From Aricia agestis (lineage: Eukaryota > Arthropoda > Insecta > Lepidoptera > Lycaenidae), in NCBI RefSeq assembly GCF_905147365.1, contig NC_056420.1, positions 10,364,001-10,428,000 of the forward strand: 64,000 nucleotides of DNA. The letters are read 5' to 3'. A program made the position numbers and the translations under genes. Shown piece by piece: positions 24,597-38,500 of this stretch (positions are counted from its first letter, which is position 1; each line of letters starts with the position of its first letter). The notes below the pieces were generated by a model, which did no database searches, was not told the DNA's origin, and was given only the letters and a program-made list of their open reading frames with translations.

Positions 24597-24945
24597 GCCT
24601 CCGTGGTCTAGTGGTATAGAGCGCGGCTCTTGACTCGGAGGTCGTGGGTTCGATTCCCGCGTTGGAAACATGTTATTTCCAAGTTTGGTTAGGACAATGC
24701 AGGCTGATCACCTGATTGTCTGACAAGTAAGATGATCCATGCGTCGGATGGGCATGTAAAAAGTTGGTCCTGCGCCTGATCTCTCGCCAGTCGTGTCGGT
24801 CTTCCGTCCCACTGGGTTATGAGAGTAAAGGAATAGAGAGTGCTCTTGTGTACTGCGCACACACTTGGGCACTATAAAATTACTCCTGCGTAGCTGGCCT
24901 GGTTTCAATGAAACCGGCCACCGTCACCGAAACCGGTGTGGGAGC
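24597..24945 (+). mobile_element. tRNA-derived SINE (family 1), copy 3
   Basis: A box TGGTCTAGTGG and B box GGTTCGATTCC are intact. The body is nearly identical to copy 2, ending CCGAAACCGGTGTGGGAGC and a TTA microsatellite. It is probably the youngest copy here. Confidence 0.85.
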
Positions 24946-24949
24946 TATT

Positions 24950-26134
24950 ATTATTATTATCTAGTTATTATATCTAGGTACGTCTTATCTTATGATATAA
25001 ATGTGGCCTAACTCATCCATAATAATTGAATTATTATGTTAGAACAGTTAGCAGCGTCCCTAACGAACGAAAGTTGTGCTAACGAAGTATTTTTGATTAG
25101 ACGCGCGACGCAATCAGCTTCTTTGAACGATACTTGGGATCCTAGTTTCTTCTTTCGTGTTGTAAGAAATATAAAATGTTTTGAAGGATTTTAATCACTA
25201 AAATATTAAATCAACCATTTTTATAAGTTCAGACTTCAGACATAATTATTAAGTAGTTTAACAAAAAGACGGTCAAAAGCTTTTTATGTCTTAGTTGTAA
25301 GTTTAATGTATTTGGTTGTGAAAATATGACTATGTTATGAACACTGACTTATACTTATCTGCGCCTCTTAAAATTCAGTCAGACAATTAGATGAAATCAA
25401 TAAGTGACTGACTAATTGCTTAAACTTGACTCAGCTGTTATGTAGTAGTCAGCAGAGTATAATAATATTATAGCACTCTATAAACAGGTAAATAAGTCTT
25501 CTTTGTTGTCTAGCCAGCATACAAAAATGCGTGGTATTATTTATATTATTTTATCGCCAATACAAGCAGTATTCTTACACAAAGGGCCATTCATTAGGAA
25601 AACGGACTTAATTATTTCAATTGTTTGTTCAGCGTGTACTAAAATTCGGCCTCGAATGCGTATTGTAAATATTTCAATATTCATATTGTTATAATTCAGC
25701 AATTTCACTACGATTAATATGAAAAAATATAATCATGGACACACTAATTAAAAGCTTCCAAGCTAAGGTTTTATTGGCACGTAAATCATAACCATTTTAA
25801 AACATTTTAATTACGTGTTAAGTTAGATATTAATTATTATTATTATGAAATTATTATGGCGATTTATGTTTCTTTCTTTTGACTATTTAGTGTGATCATT
25901 TTTTACAGTTGCTTTATGAATTAGCAAACTGTTTGTCAACAGCTCCAGTAATTGGATTCACTAGTTCAAGCACTTTAGTCTGTACACTGTATCACTAAAA
26001 GGGCACCCACACATCACTACCGGTGGTACTCGTAGGTACCTTAGTAACGACGTTCGGAAAATTTGTGTAAAAAAATTACTCTGAATAAAAACTATTTTGA
26101 TTTGATTTAATTTGACTCTCACAAACTCCCACAC
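24950..26134. other. Non-coding stretch before the first unc-13 exon seen
   Basis: No exon or repeat family recognised. The frame at 25,503-25,694 is without context. Confidence 0.5.
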
Positions 26135-26256
26135 TCACAAAACAACGAATTCACATCGCATCGCAAATAAATTATTTGCATTTTGCGACAAAACTCATAC
26201 TAAAAATGACATTGCCATCGCATCGCAATGCGAATTCGCAGTTTTGTGTAGGAGCC
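26135..26256. repeat. Inverted repeat, CAAAACAACGAATTC
   Basis: CACAAAACAACGAATTCACA and GCATCGCAAAT face ATTGCGATGC-like sequence and CGAATTCGCAGTTTTGTG. It lies 160 bp before the first unc-13 exon seen. Confidence 0.6.
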
Positions 26257-26414
26257 CTAAGCTACGTATATAATGATATCGTGTTTACTGTGAGGTGTAT
26301 AAGCTCGCTATATTATACTGCGAACACAGCCTTAATTATACCTTTTTGATGGTTAACCCTGAAGTTACCTTTCAAGGCTCTATAATCTATATTCAAAGTC
26401 ACTCTTGTCCTCAG

Positions 26415-26593
26415 TACACCTGCTTGCACGAGAACCTCTTCCACTACTTGTGCGAAGAGAACGGTGGTGCCGTCACTCTGCCTGCTGCGAGAGGAGACGA
26501 CGCCTGGAAGATCTACTTCAATGAGAACCCTGAAGAAATAGTAGATGAGTTCGCCATGAGATACGGCATCGAGGCCATATACCAGGCTATGAC
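26415..26593 (+). CDS. unc-13: unc-13 exon (first in window), start of MUN region
   Basis: The acceptor is TCCTCAG before TACACC, and the donor is GTAAGT. It encodes YTCLHENLFHYLCEENGG and then DDAWKIYF and FAMRYGIEAIYQAMT, the N-terminal part of the MUN region. It ends after two bases of a codon (AC) completed by T of the next exon. Phase 0 at the left edge is assumed. The sequence just upstream is also open in this frame, but a pyrimidine-rich acceptor makes 26415 the likely exon start. The preceding exon was not found in the 26.4 kb to the left. Confidence 0.9.
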
Positions 26594-29500
26594 GTAAGTA
26601 CCACTTCCATCAAACAATCATCATTTATTTCATATAGTAGTGGTAAAGTAGATGTTAATTTATGTTCATGTTATGTTGTAAGTACCTTTTCATACGAGTA
26701 CGTCTCAGTTTGGTCCCTAAATCATGGCAATAATAAAAAGGCGAAAGTTTATGTTTGTAACATACACAATAAATAATAATATGTTATCCATATCCATACT
26801 TATCTTCTATATATTATATAAAAATAGATTTCCAATTGTGTTAGTAACGCATAAAGCTCGATAAAGGCTGAACCGATTCTGCTAATTTTAGTCTTAAAAT
26901 AATCCTTGAAGTCCAGGGAAGGTTTTAAAGTGACATGAAGTTCACCGGGACAGCTAGTATACTTATAATATTATAAATGCGAAAGTGTGTCTTGTCTGTC
27001 TGTTACCTTCACGCTCAAACCGCTGAACCGATTTTGTTGAAATTTGGCATGGAGATACTTTTTATCCTGAAAAAATGTACTGTTCCCACGCGACAAAAGA
27101 ATTTTGGCGCAACGGAGTTGCGGGCGTCTTAATAAATAGTTATTATAAAAGGTAGAAATGTACTATTTTAATGAAACTAACGTTTGCTAGCAGCTCCGAC
27201 CTCCTACTCCAATAGTATTCCACGAGAACACAGTACTTTTAGGATTAAATATCTAAGGCCTAGTCTACTACCATACCATTTTTGTCTAAAAAAGAATCGT
27301 TAATGTAACAAATTTCGCCATATAATCTTATATCTTTAAACGAGAAATTCTTGTATATATGTATATATTATATAATTGGGATCTCGGAATCGGCTCCAAC
27401 GATTTTCATGAAATTTAGTATATAGGGGATTTCGGGGGCGATAAATCGATCTAGCTAGGAATCATTTTTAGAAAATGTCATTTTATTCGTGTTTTATCGA
27501 ATACTGAGCAAAGCTCGGTCAAATAGCTAGTATTATTGGAGTGTGATTTTAAATACACTGTTACGACAATATTCCATTGCTAACTTTAAAAGTCAAACAC
27601 AGTGCAAACACGCTATATCCATTGATTCAGCCTGACCTCACACGAACGTTCGATTGAGTGTAATGTATTGCTGTAAGATAACACTACTGACTTTCTACTT
27701 GATGACCAATCTCAAATTACTACTTTGTCTGTTAAAACATTGCTGTTTTGCACTAGTGTAAATCAAATATGGTTTTGTTTTTTACGATCATGGTCCTACG
27801 TTCATGCAAAAAAATAACATTGTAATTATTGCTTTTCGCTTTATCATATTTGTCGGAACCAAAGCCTCAGTAAAAAAGGAAATCTTAGAAATAGCAGAAT
27901 ATTTCAACTAGATCCATAGTCTAGAATCTAGAAGCTGTAGACTCCAAGTCAACTTTATAGACCTCACCATTAATATCTATCTCAAAAAGTTGAATAAACT
28001 TCAATTGTAACTCATTGTAGATTTCTTGCAGATTTCTATTTGTTGAGATAATAATACGATAATCTCTTTCAGTCACTTTCACTGCCTCTCAACGAAGTAT
28101 CTTTGTGCTGGTGTACCCGCCGTCATGTCCACTCTCCTGGCTAACATCAACGCGTACTACGCACACACTACCGCATCATCCGCTGTATCGGCTTCCGACA
28201 GATTTGCTGCTTCTAATTTCGGGGTCAGTAAAGTCACTTTCATAAGAATCTAAATATTTTCTAGAGATACATTTAAAGCGATTATACCTTCCTTACTACT
28301 AACACACTAACGCATTAGACGAGGACAAAACAATGTATAACGAGCTATAGGTACTGTATACAAAGCGTTGATCAGTCATAAGGGTATGTGAAAAGCAACA
28401 CACAAAAATATAAATGTAAATGAATGTCTCTTTGTAGTTGTCGAATTATATTTCGTCGCTTAATTCTTCAGATACAGTGATTAACAATGTAGTCCTTTAA
28501 CCTAACAGGCATTAATTCGCATGTTTAGAGACTCGATTATGAGGGTAATCGAAAAAAAAAAATCTATTCACTTTGCTTACCGCCATACCGTACCGGCCGG
28601 TTTGACCTCTTTCTTTTTCCGAGCGTGGCAGCAATCGCATGTATTTTCAATAGTGGTTTATTTAATAATATCGTCATGCCGAAAAGAAGCAATGAAGATA
28701 AGATACGTCGCTACAAGCGTAAGCTTCGAAAACTCGAGAAAAATGTAACAAAAGTTACAAAAGAATAATTATGTCGGAGGATTCGGAACAATCAGGTCAG
28801 TATTTCGATTTTATCATTACAATCTTTATGCGGTGGTACTACTGTACATTCAAAAGTGGTCAAAACTTAGCTTGGAGGTCGACCGTGTGTCGTCACGAAA
28901 GCTTATTTTAGCCCGTGAGGTTAACCGAGTGTTAATATTGTTACTATTATGATAAAATGAAATTTTCACGCCAAGAGAAGGATCGTGTATCCTTACACTG
29001 GCTATGTAATTTGTAAAATACGTAGATAACATAATATAATAAAAATGTGAGAACCCACATGGTTATTTTTTATGAAATATTATAATGCTATTTTAAGCAT
29101 CATAACTTTAACGATTATTACAATAATTTATTTGTCTAATATTTTTAGACAAAAATGAGATTGATGAGCCTGAGGCCGTTTTGTTACAACCCGCACCTCT
29201 TGACCAAAATATTCAAGACGCGATTGAAGGTACCGACCAAAGTTTAACAACTGGTTTAAGAACCGGCCACCTTACAACTGGATCCAGATATTCTGACCGC
29301 CCTAGGCGAATCTACCGAGGAAGCTCCTAAACTCGGGCTGAAAATACATGATAAGCTATCATGTCTTTGGTTGCCAATACTGAAGAAAGGCCTAAATAAG
29401 GATAAAAAAGAAAAACTCCTCAGAGTATTTGATTCCCGAGAATTGTGCGCTGTTACAGCCGCCTAAACTAAACTCAGAAATTTTGGCGGCAGTTTCTGAA

Positions 29501-32500
29501 GGTATCCGCATTCGAGACAAAAAAGTAGAAGCGGTACAGAAACAACTAGGACAAGGTATTGTGGCACTCAATAAGGGCTTAGAGCTCCTGTTAGACGAAG
29601 GCAGCGATAGAATCTCAGCCATAAAGTTTTAGAGCGACAGTTGCCGCATATTGTGCGACTTACACTTTCTCAAGACGGATTCTCGGAAAAATTTATCACA
29701 CCCGGACTAAACAGGTACTTCCTAAGCTTAATGCAAGACGTCGAACACGACGAGTTATTATTCGGAAATCAACTTCCCGAAAAAATCAAAGCCTCTAAGA
29801 CTATAGAAAAACAAGGCTTACAGATAAAGAAGCCTCCGCCAAACCCCAAGGCGACGCCTTCCCAGTCTACGTCTACGTCCTACGTTTACCAGCCTTCGAC
29901 GAGCCGCTCCCACCAGCCGGGAAACTGGGCCGGCCCTCCTCGTTTCCCGTCGACCAGGGGGGGGGGGGGGGGGAGGGGAGGGCAGAGGACGAGAGGGACT
30001 CCAGTGAGCCGCCGATCACAAGTTTCCGTTCCAGCTCACCAGAAACCTGCTCAGAACAAACAGCCGCGTGCAACGGCGCAGCAATAGAGGTACACGCTGG
30101 ACAAATCCAACATTTTATTAACTGTTGGCGTAAAATAACAGATAATTGCGAAATACTTAATTGGGTCGCAAAAGGTTTCTCTATACCTTTTTCTAAAGAT
30201 GTTAAGCAATTTTCAGTTCCTTTAAATAATAATTAATTTGTCAATTAATGAGCGATCACTCATGTTAGAATCCATACACAAACTTCTAGACCTAGGCGCA
30301 ATTTCACCTTGCCAAAAAACTTCGTAACGAATACTGTTCTACTATATTTTTAGCCCCCAAACCTAATGGGGATAAAAGATTTATTTTAAATCTTAAAAGT
30401 TCATTTTAAGATCATAGAACAGCAGCCAGGCTAGTACCTAGATCTGGTTTTATGGCTAACATCGATCTAAAGGAGGCTTATTTTTTAGTTCCTATTATTA
30501 AATCACACCGTATATATTTACGTTTTCATTTTGACGGTATTTTTTACGAATTTTAATGTCATGCCGTATGGATTATGTATCGCGCCTAGGGTCTTCACAA
30601 AATTAATGAAAGAAGTTATGAATTATTTACGTAATCTAGGCTATACGTCGGTGTATTATATTATGTATAGAACAAACATATACGGAATGTAAAACAAATG
30701 TTCAGAAAACTATAAGTTTATTGCAGTGTCTGGGGTTCGTTATCAATAAAGATAAAAGTAATCTCGAGCCCCGCCAGGTCTGTCAGTTCTAAGGTTTTAA
30801 TTTCAATACAATAGATATGTCATTAAGTTTACCAGTCGATAAACGTAACAAAATTTTGCAGTTAGTAAATAAGTTTATTTTATTACCCAGATGTTCTATA
30901 CGATAACTTTCACAATTTATCGGGACCCTCGTCGCCGCTTGCCCAGCGGTTAAATATGCTTTATACAAAAACCCTAGAATACTATTTTTTAGCTTTGCAA
31001 AAATATAAAGACTTTGACGTAAAAAATAACTTAACGAATATTATATTACCAGATTTACTTTGGTGGAAACAAAACATTTTGTCTACGAAAAATTTATTAA
31101 GATTAGATACCTCCTATAAATTAGAAATTTTTACCGATGCATCTCGAAATGGTTGGGGCGCTTTATGTGATGGTAAACGAGCCTACGGTGGATGGAAAGC
31201 AGATGAATTAACTCATCACATAAATTATTAAGAACTGTTAGCCGTTTTCTTAGGTCTAAAATTTTTCGCTAGCGCTTGTTTCAACTGCTCAATTCTTCTA
31301 AGAATTGATAATACGACGGCCATATTCTATATCAACCGAATGGGCGGAACACAGTTTCCTCATCTAAACAATTTAGCAAAAGAAATTTGGCAGTGGTGTG
31401 AGATGCGACAGATATTTTTGTTCGCATCCTACATTAGCACGAGCAAAAACGTCGAAGCAGATCAAGAATCCCGGAGGCTAAATATGGACACAGAGTGGGA
31501 ACTATCCGAGGAGGCCTTCCAGAAGATAGTTCAAACTCTGGGTCAACCGCAAATGGATCTGTTCGCGTCTCGCACCAATGCCAAATGTTCTCAATTCGTC
31601 TCCTGGAAACCGGACCCGGATGCGTTTTCAGTCGACGCTTTTACAATAAGTTGGCACCCCTCCTTCTTTTACGCTTTCCCTCCCTTTAGTCTCATTTTAA
31701 AACGTTTGAGGAAAATTATCCAAGATCTTCATGTCTTGTTATTAGTTTTTCCTGCGGTTATAAAGTTTCTCGTCGATATTTTTAACAAAGATGCATCGTA
31801 CGGCACTCTCAATAATCATCGGTCTGCCCTATCGTTACTCCTAGGGAATAATGTCGGTTCCGACGAAAGGATTAAACGGCGGCAAAATACAATTCTACGT
31901 GGGACCCGAAAATTGTTCTCGACTATGTATCCTCGTGATTCCCACATAGTGATTTAAGCTTAGTCCAAATAACTAAAAAATTAACATCTCTGTTAGCTAT
32001 TTGTACCTCCCATCGTGTTCAGACTTTGGCATCGATTAAAATATCTAATATCCGTACGACAGATTCAGGTATAAGAATACTGATAACCGACATCATTAAG
32101 ACTTCGGGAGCTAACGGAAACCGACCTATCAGGACGCGTCGACACTATCAGGAGGGCGGCCGGCTGGACCAGCTCGTCCGCCGTCTTCGCGCGGTTCTAC
32201 AACCGCCCCGTACTCGATGAAGGAGCATATGCTCGGTCCGTTTGTGAGGTTACCGATAACACCAATTGAGTGTTATGATCGTTAATTCATCATATTATAA
32301 GACTGATTATAATAAATATTGTACGTCAAATTATTGTTGATTTATGTCTAAAAAGAATAAACAGTTTTTTCCTACTTTGTATCTTACCACTCTCTAAACA
32401 TCTACATTGTTAATCACTGTATCTGAAGAATGAAGTGACGAAATATAATATAAGATCAAACGAACTTCTTGAAGTGAAGTTCGATCATTAATATATGAGT

Positions 32501-35500
32501 CGCTTCATTCGAAGATACAAAGTTCCCACCCACCCACAGCCAAAAGGGAAAAAACTCAGTTCTCTAAAAGAATGAGGTCAAACCGGCCGGTACGGTATGG
32601 CGGTAACAAAGTGAATAGATATTAAATTTTTTTCGATTACCCTCATAATCGAGCCTCTAAACATGCGAATTAATGCCTGTTAGGTTAAAGGACTACATTG
32701 TTAATCACTGTATCTTCGAATGAAGCGACTCATATAATAATGATCGAACTTCACTTCAAGAAGTTCGTTTGATCTTATATAATAATTAATCGCTGAGTAA
32801 ATCAATACTCAAATACAAGATAAAAGACAAGACTGACTGAGACAACCAATACTATGCAAATAGTTCCAAGCTCGAAAGATCCATTAACAATGATTGATTG
32901 ATCGGTTACAGAAAGAGAAGTTTGTGAAACTCCTGGATCAGCTGCACAACTCCCTGCGGATAGATCTGTCCATGTACAGAAACAACTTCCCAGCCTCAAG
33001 CGCGGAGAAACTCATGGACCTAAAGTCGACGGTGGACTTACTCACCAGTATCACTTTCTTTAGAATGAAGGTACAAATAAAGTTAAAAAGCAAAATAAAA
33101 TAGGAAAGAAAGTAATAAAATTTAAGAAACGTAATTTCCGCCAAGATTTCATGCTTTAAAAATTATTTTATATGGTAAGAATTGTTTAAAACTTAAGATC
33201 GTTAATTGTCTTCGTTATGAAAACTTGTTTTGTCGACTGGATCGCAGCTAAAAGAATATACTTAGACTGTAATTATACTTATGTACTATTTTTCTGTCTT
33301 GACATAGAGATACAAACCGTCTGAATTACGAACCCTACTTATATTTAGGTCCAAGAATTGAGCAGTCCCCCGCGCGCCAGCACCGTCGTCAAAGACTGCG
33401 TGAAGGCTTGCCTTAGATCTACATATCAATTCCTATTCGAAAACTGCTACGAGCTATACAACAGGGAGTTCCAGGTAATTGAAGTTTTAGTTTCTCAGGC
33501 ACGTCCTTATAAGTTTCACAGACTAAATCCAGAGAACAATATTAAAAAGAATCTAATCATATGGTGTACTACAGGGTAACGTTTTAGAACCTTTATTATT
33601 TTTTATTTATTTAAATGATGTTTTATAACTCTAAAACCCATGATACAATATGCATTACTTACATGTTATTGTAGATTATTTATTCAATTTTTCCCAGGTC
33701 GATCCCAACGAAGCGAAGCGAGATCCTTCAGACCATGGACCACAGCTTGACTCTGTGGACTTCTGGCACAAACTGATCGCGCTAATAGTCTCCGTGATAG
33801 AGGAAGATAGGAACAGCTACGCGCCAGTTCTGAACCAGTTCCCGCAAGAGCTGAATATTGGCCAGGTAATTATCTATTTTTAAGATGACGGACCTTCGAA
33901 ATTTGTTCGGGTTATATCAAGCTCCGCTTATAGGTCTTACACTGACTTCCAAGGCCCCCGTAAGGGCTACTGGCGCTTGTGTGCAAAAAAGGATTTTGGC
34001 GCCCCCTTTAGGCAAATTTTTTGGGCCCTTGGTTTTGGCGCCCCTAAAGATGGCGATTTGGCGCCCCTAGAGGACGCCCGTGTGCATTGCACACATTGCA
34101 CATATGGTAGCGGGGGCCCTGCTGACTTCTCTCGATCTTACTTTGACTTGGCATAATCCCGACCAAATAACGTAATTTTACTGTTAAATGATATGGAGAC
34201 CAACGTCATTTAGTCGGATCATGTCAATTCAATGTAAATTATTGTGATCTGTCGACTGGGTTTGACGTAATGCGAACAAACTGCGTAGGTCCTCCATCTG
34301 CATAGGAATCAACTTCTCTGATAGTACAAAGCGAAACGTAACCTTAGGCTAGAGACTGAATTTCAGAAAAATATTTATTCTGAATACTAATGGTCCTCTT
34401 TTCCAAATACTAATGGATTGTAAATGTTACTAAAAGAAAAATGGATGAATGATATTTTGTGAAATGTGTATCGACATTACTGTATTTCACTGTTTCCCTG
34501 AACAAAGTTGAAAAAGATTTATCTTTCGGTTCAGTGTTACTAGATTATTTTTATTTTAACATAACGTAATAGGCGTTCTATCCCATATTTATTGCGAAAG
34601 TTTTTCTGTATATCTTTCCGTTACTTCTCTGTGATTTGGATGACACTTGCAGTGGAGATACTTTGAGTCTCAGGAATAGAATAAGAACAGCACAATATAC
34701 CTCATCAAAATCAGAAAAAAATATTCATACGTAGGATATTCATAGGCCAAGAAACTACGTCGACGGCATAATCGTTTTACGATAAAGTCCTTTAATTAGA
34801 AAAAAAAGAACCTACGTAACGATACGTAAGATTGAATGTAACCAAATAACGTAGGTTAGCCATCTCCCTAAAAATCAATTTCTGTGACGGTATTTTACCG
34901 TGCGATAAACGAATTTCCACTCAAACACGCAAACGAAATTGTGCCTAACCTAGTATTACATATTATATACCTCCATACACGTGTTTCAACGATAACCGAT
35001 CCAATTATGGACGACAGGCCTTTGCTAATTAGATGATCTCATGTAGTGATGGCTGATATTAATGATATACGAAATTCTAATATACGAACCTCTCCAGTTT
35101 AATTGTTATTGCAATAGATGTATATTAGATGCGAGAGGGATAATGATTGTGCTTAGCGTATATTGCTGGTTCCCTAATTGAGTAGGGAGGCGTAATCGAC
35201 GACTTGATGACATCAGAGTATATTACATGTCCTTAGTATACAATACACTAACCCCTTTACTATATTTATATAATTGACAGAAGCGTAGCGTGCCTTAGAG
35301 CCCCGTATACAATTTGTTTTAGGGCCCTAAGGTACCTAAAGTTGTCTTTTTTGTTTTTACGACATAGTTCTAAGGATTTTATTTATTTTTGCTTACGATC
35401 GTTGGGGTCCCCATGTGGCTCGGGCACCCCGTATTATTTATACGACATGATATACGGCGGTAGCTACGCCCCTGATATGGATACGCTATAAGTACTTGAA

Positions 35501-38500
35501 TGACCCACACAAAAATTGTGCCTTTTTAACCGACTTCATTAACCGACTTCAAAAAAGAAGGTTATCAATTCGACGCGTTTGTATGTAATATTTCCAGAAC
35601 TGCCCAATTTTCATATAATATTATGTATGTATGTATGTTTTTATGTTTGTGTTCGCATATCTCTGGAACTATCATTCCTATTTCAGTAATTCTTTTTTTG
35701 TTGTACTAGATATTGTTCAACTTAGGGTTTAATGCAAGTTTCATCAAAATCGGTTCAGTAGTTTTGGAGATTTAATTCTGAGAGGGAGTTTTAATCCTAA
35801 ACTACGTACAATTTTGAAGTCGGTTTCATCTTTTGTAAAATACAGTTTTTAGTAGTAAGAGAAACACTTTCGCATTTAAAAAATATAATAAGGATTTCAC
35901 GGTTATGATAATAATATTTAAATTAGTCCAATCAGTCATAGCTTTGTAAGTTAATCAATTTAGTAGGACATACTTTAAAATACTTCCTTTTAAAATTCAA
36001 CTCTACATTTCCGGAAAAATACATCCCTGTCCCAGTTAATTCAACTAATTTTGTTTCTCTCAGTTTAATTTATCGCGGGTATTAGGAATGAGTAATGAAC
36101 ACAATTAGCAGAAGCTAACTTCGAGGTGAGGGCTTTATGGACGCAAAAACTAAAGGGCTAATGGGATAACTCTTGACCATCACATTTGGTAGGGACTAGG
36201 GTTAACTTTGAAAAGGTTCCGGAATCCTGCAGTAGGAGTTTTCAAGTACTGTTACATAAATTTTGTTGTATATCGTGTTTGTGTGCATTCTCATAAAGTA
36301 CTTATAGTTGTCCTAGAAAATTTGATAATTGGGAAAGTGTGTGTTTGTATGTCTATTACTTTACGCCCCGACGTTCAGAGAATATTTGAAAAAATTTATT
36401 CTGAATAAAAAATTTTGAGTTTGAGTTTGAGTTTTTAATTTTAAAACACTAATTTAGTTTTTGACCGGTCAAAACCAATTTTGAGTGCGCAAAGCAACTG
36501 ATTACAGTTATAAGTTTTGACTGTAACATTGATGTAGTTCAAATATCGAGAAAGGTCTATTTAAAAATTTTGTATAATAAAGGTAGTAAATAAAGATAAT
36601 AATCCATGTCATAATTATGGTACCTACTAAAAAAACACTAGTGAGTAATGACTTATTATAATAACTGGTTCTTTTTGCATAATTTTTTTAAGATCTTACG
36701 TTAGTAGTTGTATTACTGTGATTTACTGCCGACCCACCCCATAATTATGTCACCATAAAAAGTCTAAGGGGTTATTACTACGCCTATAACAGGTTTACTT
36801 TACTATAAAAGCACTTAATAGACGCAGTTTGGCTAATATACATTTCTAGTTATATAAAAAACTTGAGCGGTGTCAAGGAACACCCGCCCTCGTATCACGA
36901 AAAAGTAATTCTTCTGTTGTGCAATTTTCGATTTTTTTTAAATAAAAATAAAAATACGTATGGCACTCGGGACTGCCGCGGTAAATGTATTGCATAACAT
37001 TTTTTATCAACTTATGCAATTATGATTCGCATATTTCTAGTCGCACGCACACGCGCGCTATGCTGGTCGGAGTGGGGGGCTTAGGATTTTTTCGTTACAG
37101 AATTTCTTGATTCGGTCACCGCGCTCGAAGCCCACATAAAAAGCTATGCAATTGCTAGAACTTTTTATTGTATCGTCAAACATTAATTTGCTAAATCAAG
37201 CAGCTGGATGATAGGCTTCGCTCATTACTACAGACTCTAAAGAGTACTTTAGCTAGCAAACACCATATTATTATCAGCAATTAAGAGTCACTTTGATTTA
37301 ACCACTTGTTCACATTGTTGTTTCAGCTGTCAGCGGCGACGATGTGGTCGTTGTTCGCGGTGGACATGAAGTACGCGCTGGAGGAGCACGAACAACACCG
37401 CCTGTGCAAGTCCTCCGCCTACATGAACCTGCACTTCAAGGTATAGTACCTCCTGCCTTATATTATGTTAGGACTCAAAATGTAGAGACTGAAGTAGCAT
37501 ACATTACATACTCTTGTTTGCTCATAAACCCTACTTATAAAGCAGAGTCGACACAGTCTGATATTAACGAATCACAATTATTTCATAAAGGAAGAAAGTG
37601 CCTAACGGCCGTTCCCAATATTCAATCTATCTCTGGTTTGACATACAACCAATCGCAGCTAACATTGAGTAGAGCAAAACCAGAGATAAATCAAATGACC
37701 TACTGGTTAAAATTATTATTTTAAAGAATTAAAAATAACCGTAACTCTCAAGGTGAAATGGCTACACACGAATTACGTGAAGGACGTCCCTCCGTACTGC
37801 GGCGCGGTGCCCGAATACCCCGCCTGGTTCGAGCCCTTCGTCATGCAGTGGCTCAACGAGAACGATGACGTGTCACTGGAATACCTAAATGGAGCGTTCA
37901 ACAGAGACAAGCGGGATGGGGTGAGTGGAACAAACTATTGAATATCATTCAAAACGGTGTTTATCAGATATAGTTTTTGACTGGAGAAATGTTCAGCGAC
38001 AGGGAAATAATGGAACGATTATTTATTCTTTAATGGGAGCGATGTATGTATAAAACTTAGACATGCTGAGACGCGGGAGAGCCATGCTTCGGCACAAATG
38101 GGCCGGCTCGACCGGTGTAATACCACGTTCTCACAGAAAACCGGCGTGAAACAGCGCTTGCGCTGTGTTTCGCCGAGTGAGTGAGTTTACCGGAGGCCCA
38201 ATCCCCTACCTTATTCCCTTCCCTTCCCATCCCTACCCTCCTCTATTCCCTATTCCCTCTTAAAAGGCCGGCAACGCACCGGCAGCTCTTCTGATGCTGC
38301 GCGTGTCCATGGGCGACGGAAGTTGCTTTCCATCAGGTGACCCGTTTGCTCGTTTGCCCCCTTATTTCATAAAAAAAACTAGAGGTAATAATGATCACAT
38401 TGTTAAAAATGTTCAATGCGTTTTTAAGCCCTGCATGATGTGTCAGACACAGCGAAAATCTCGTGAGAACTGTGAGAACCAGCTTCACGCAGCTTATATT

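Larger units (their letters stand above)
28445..32779 (+). mobile_element. Decayed DIRS-like tyrosine-recombinase retrotransposon
   Basis: A ~4.3 kb element sits in the unc-13 intron between 28,223 and 32,912, in the same orientation. It has a gag-like region, an RT region, RNase H, the DIRS-type spacer and a tyrosine-recombinase region in order. Inverted terminal repeats lie at 28445-28612 and 32569-32740, and an internal complementary region at 32403-32518 matches both outer ends. DIRS elements integrate through a circle by recombinase and have no LTRs, integrase or target duplications. All ORFs are broken by stops and frameshifts, and the RT YxDD motif is not intact, so it is dead. Confidence 0.85.

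Noticed and set aside
28521..28748. 75-residue plus-strand frame at the left of the DIRS-like element
   Set aside because: Overlaps the inverted terminal repeat; the better reading is the MPKRSNEDK start in another frame at 28676.
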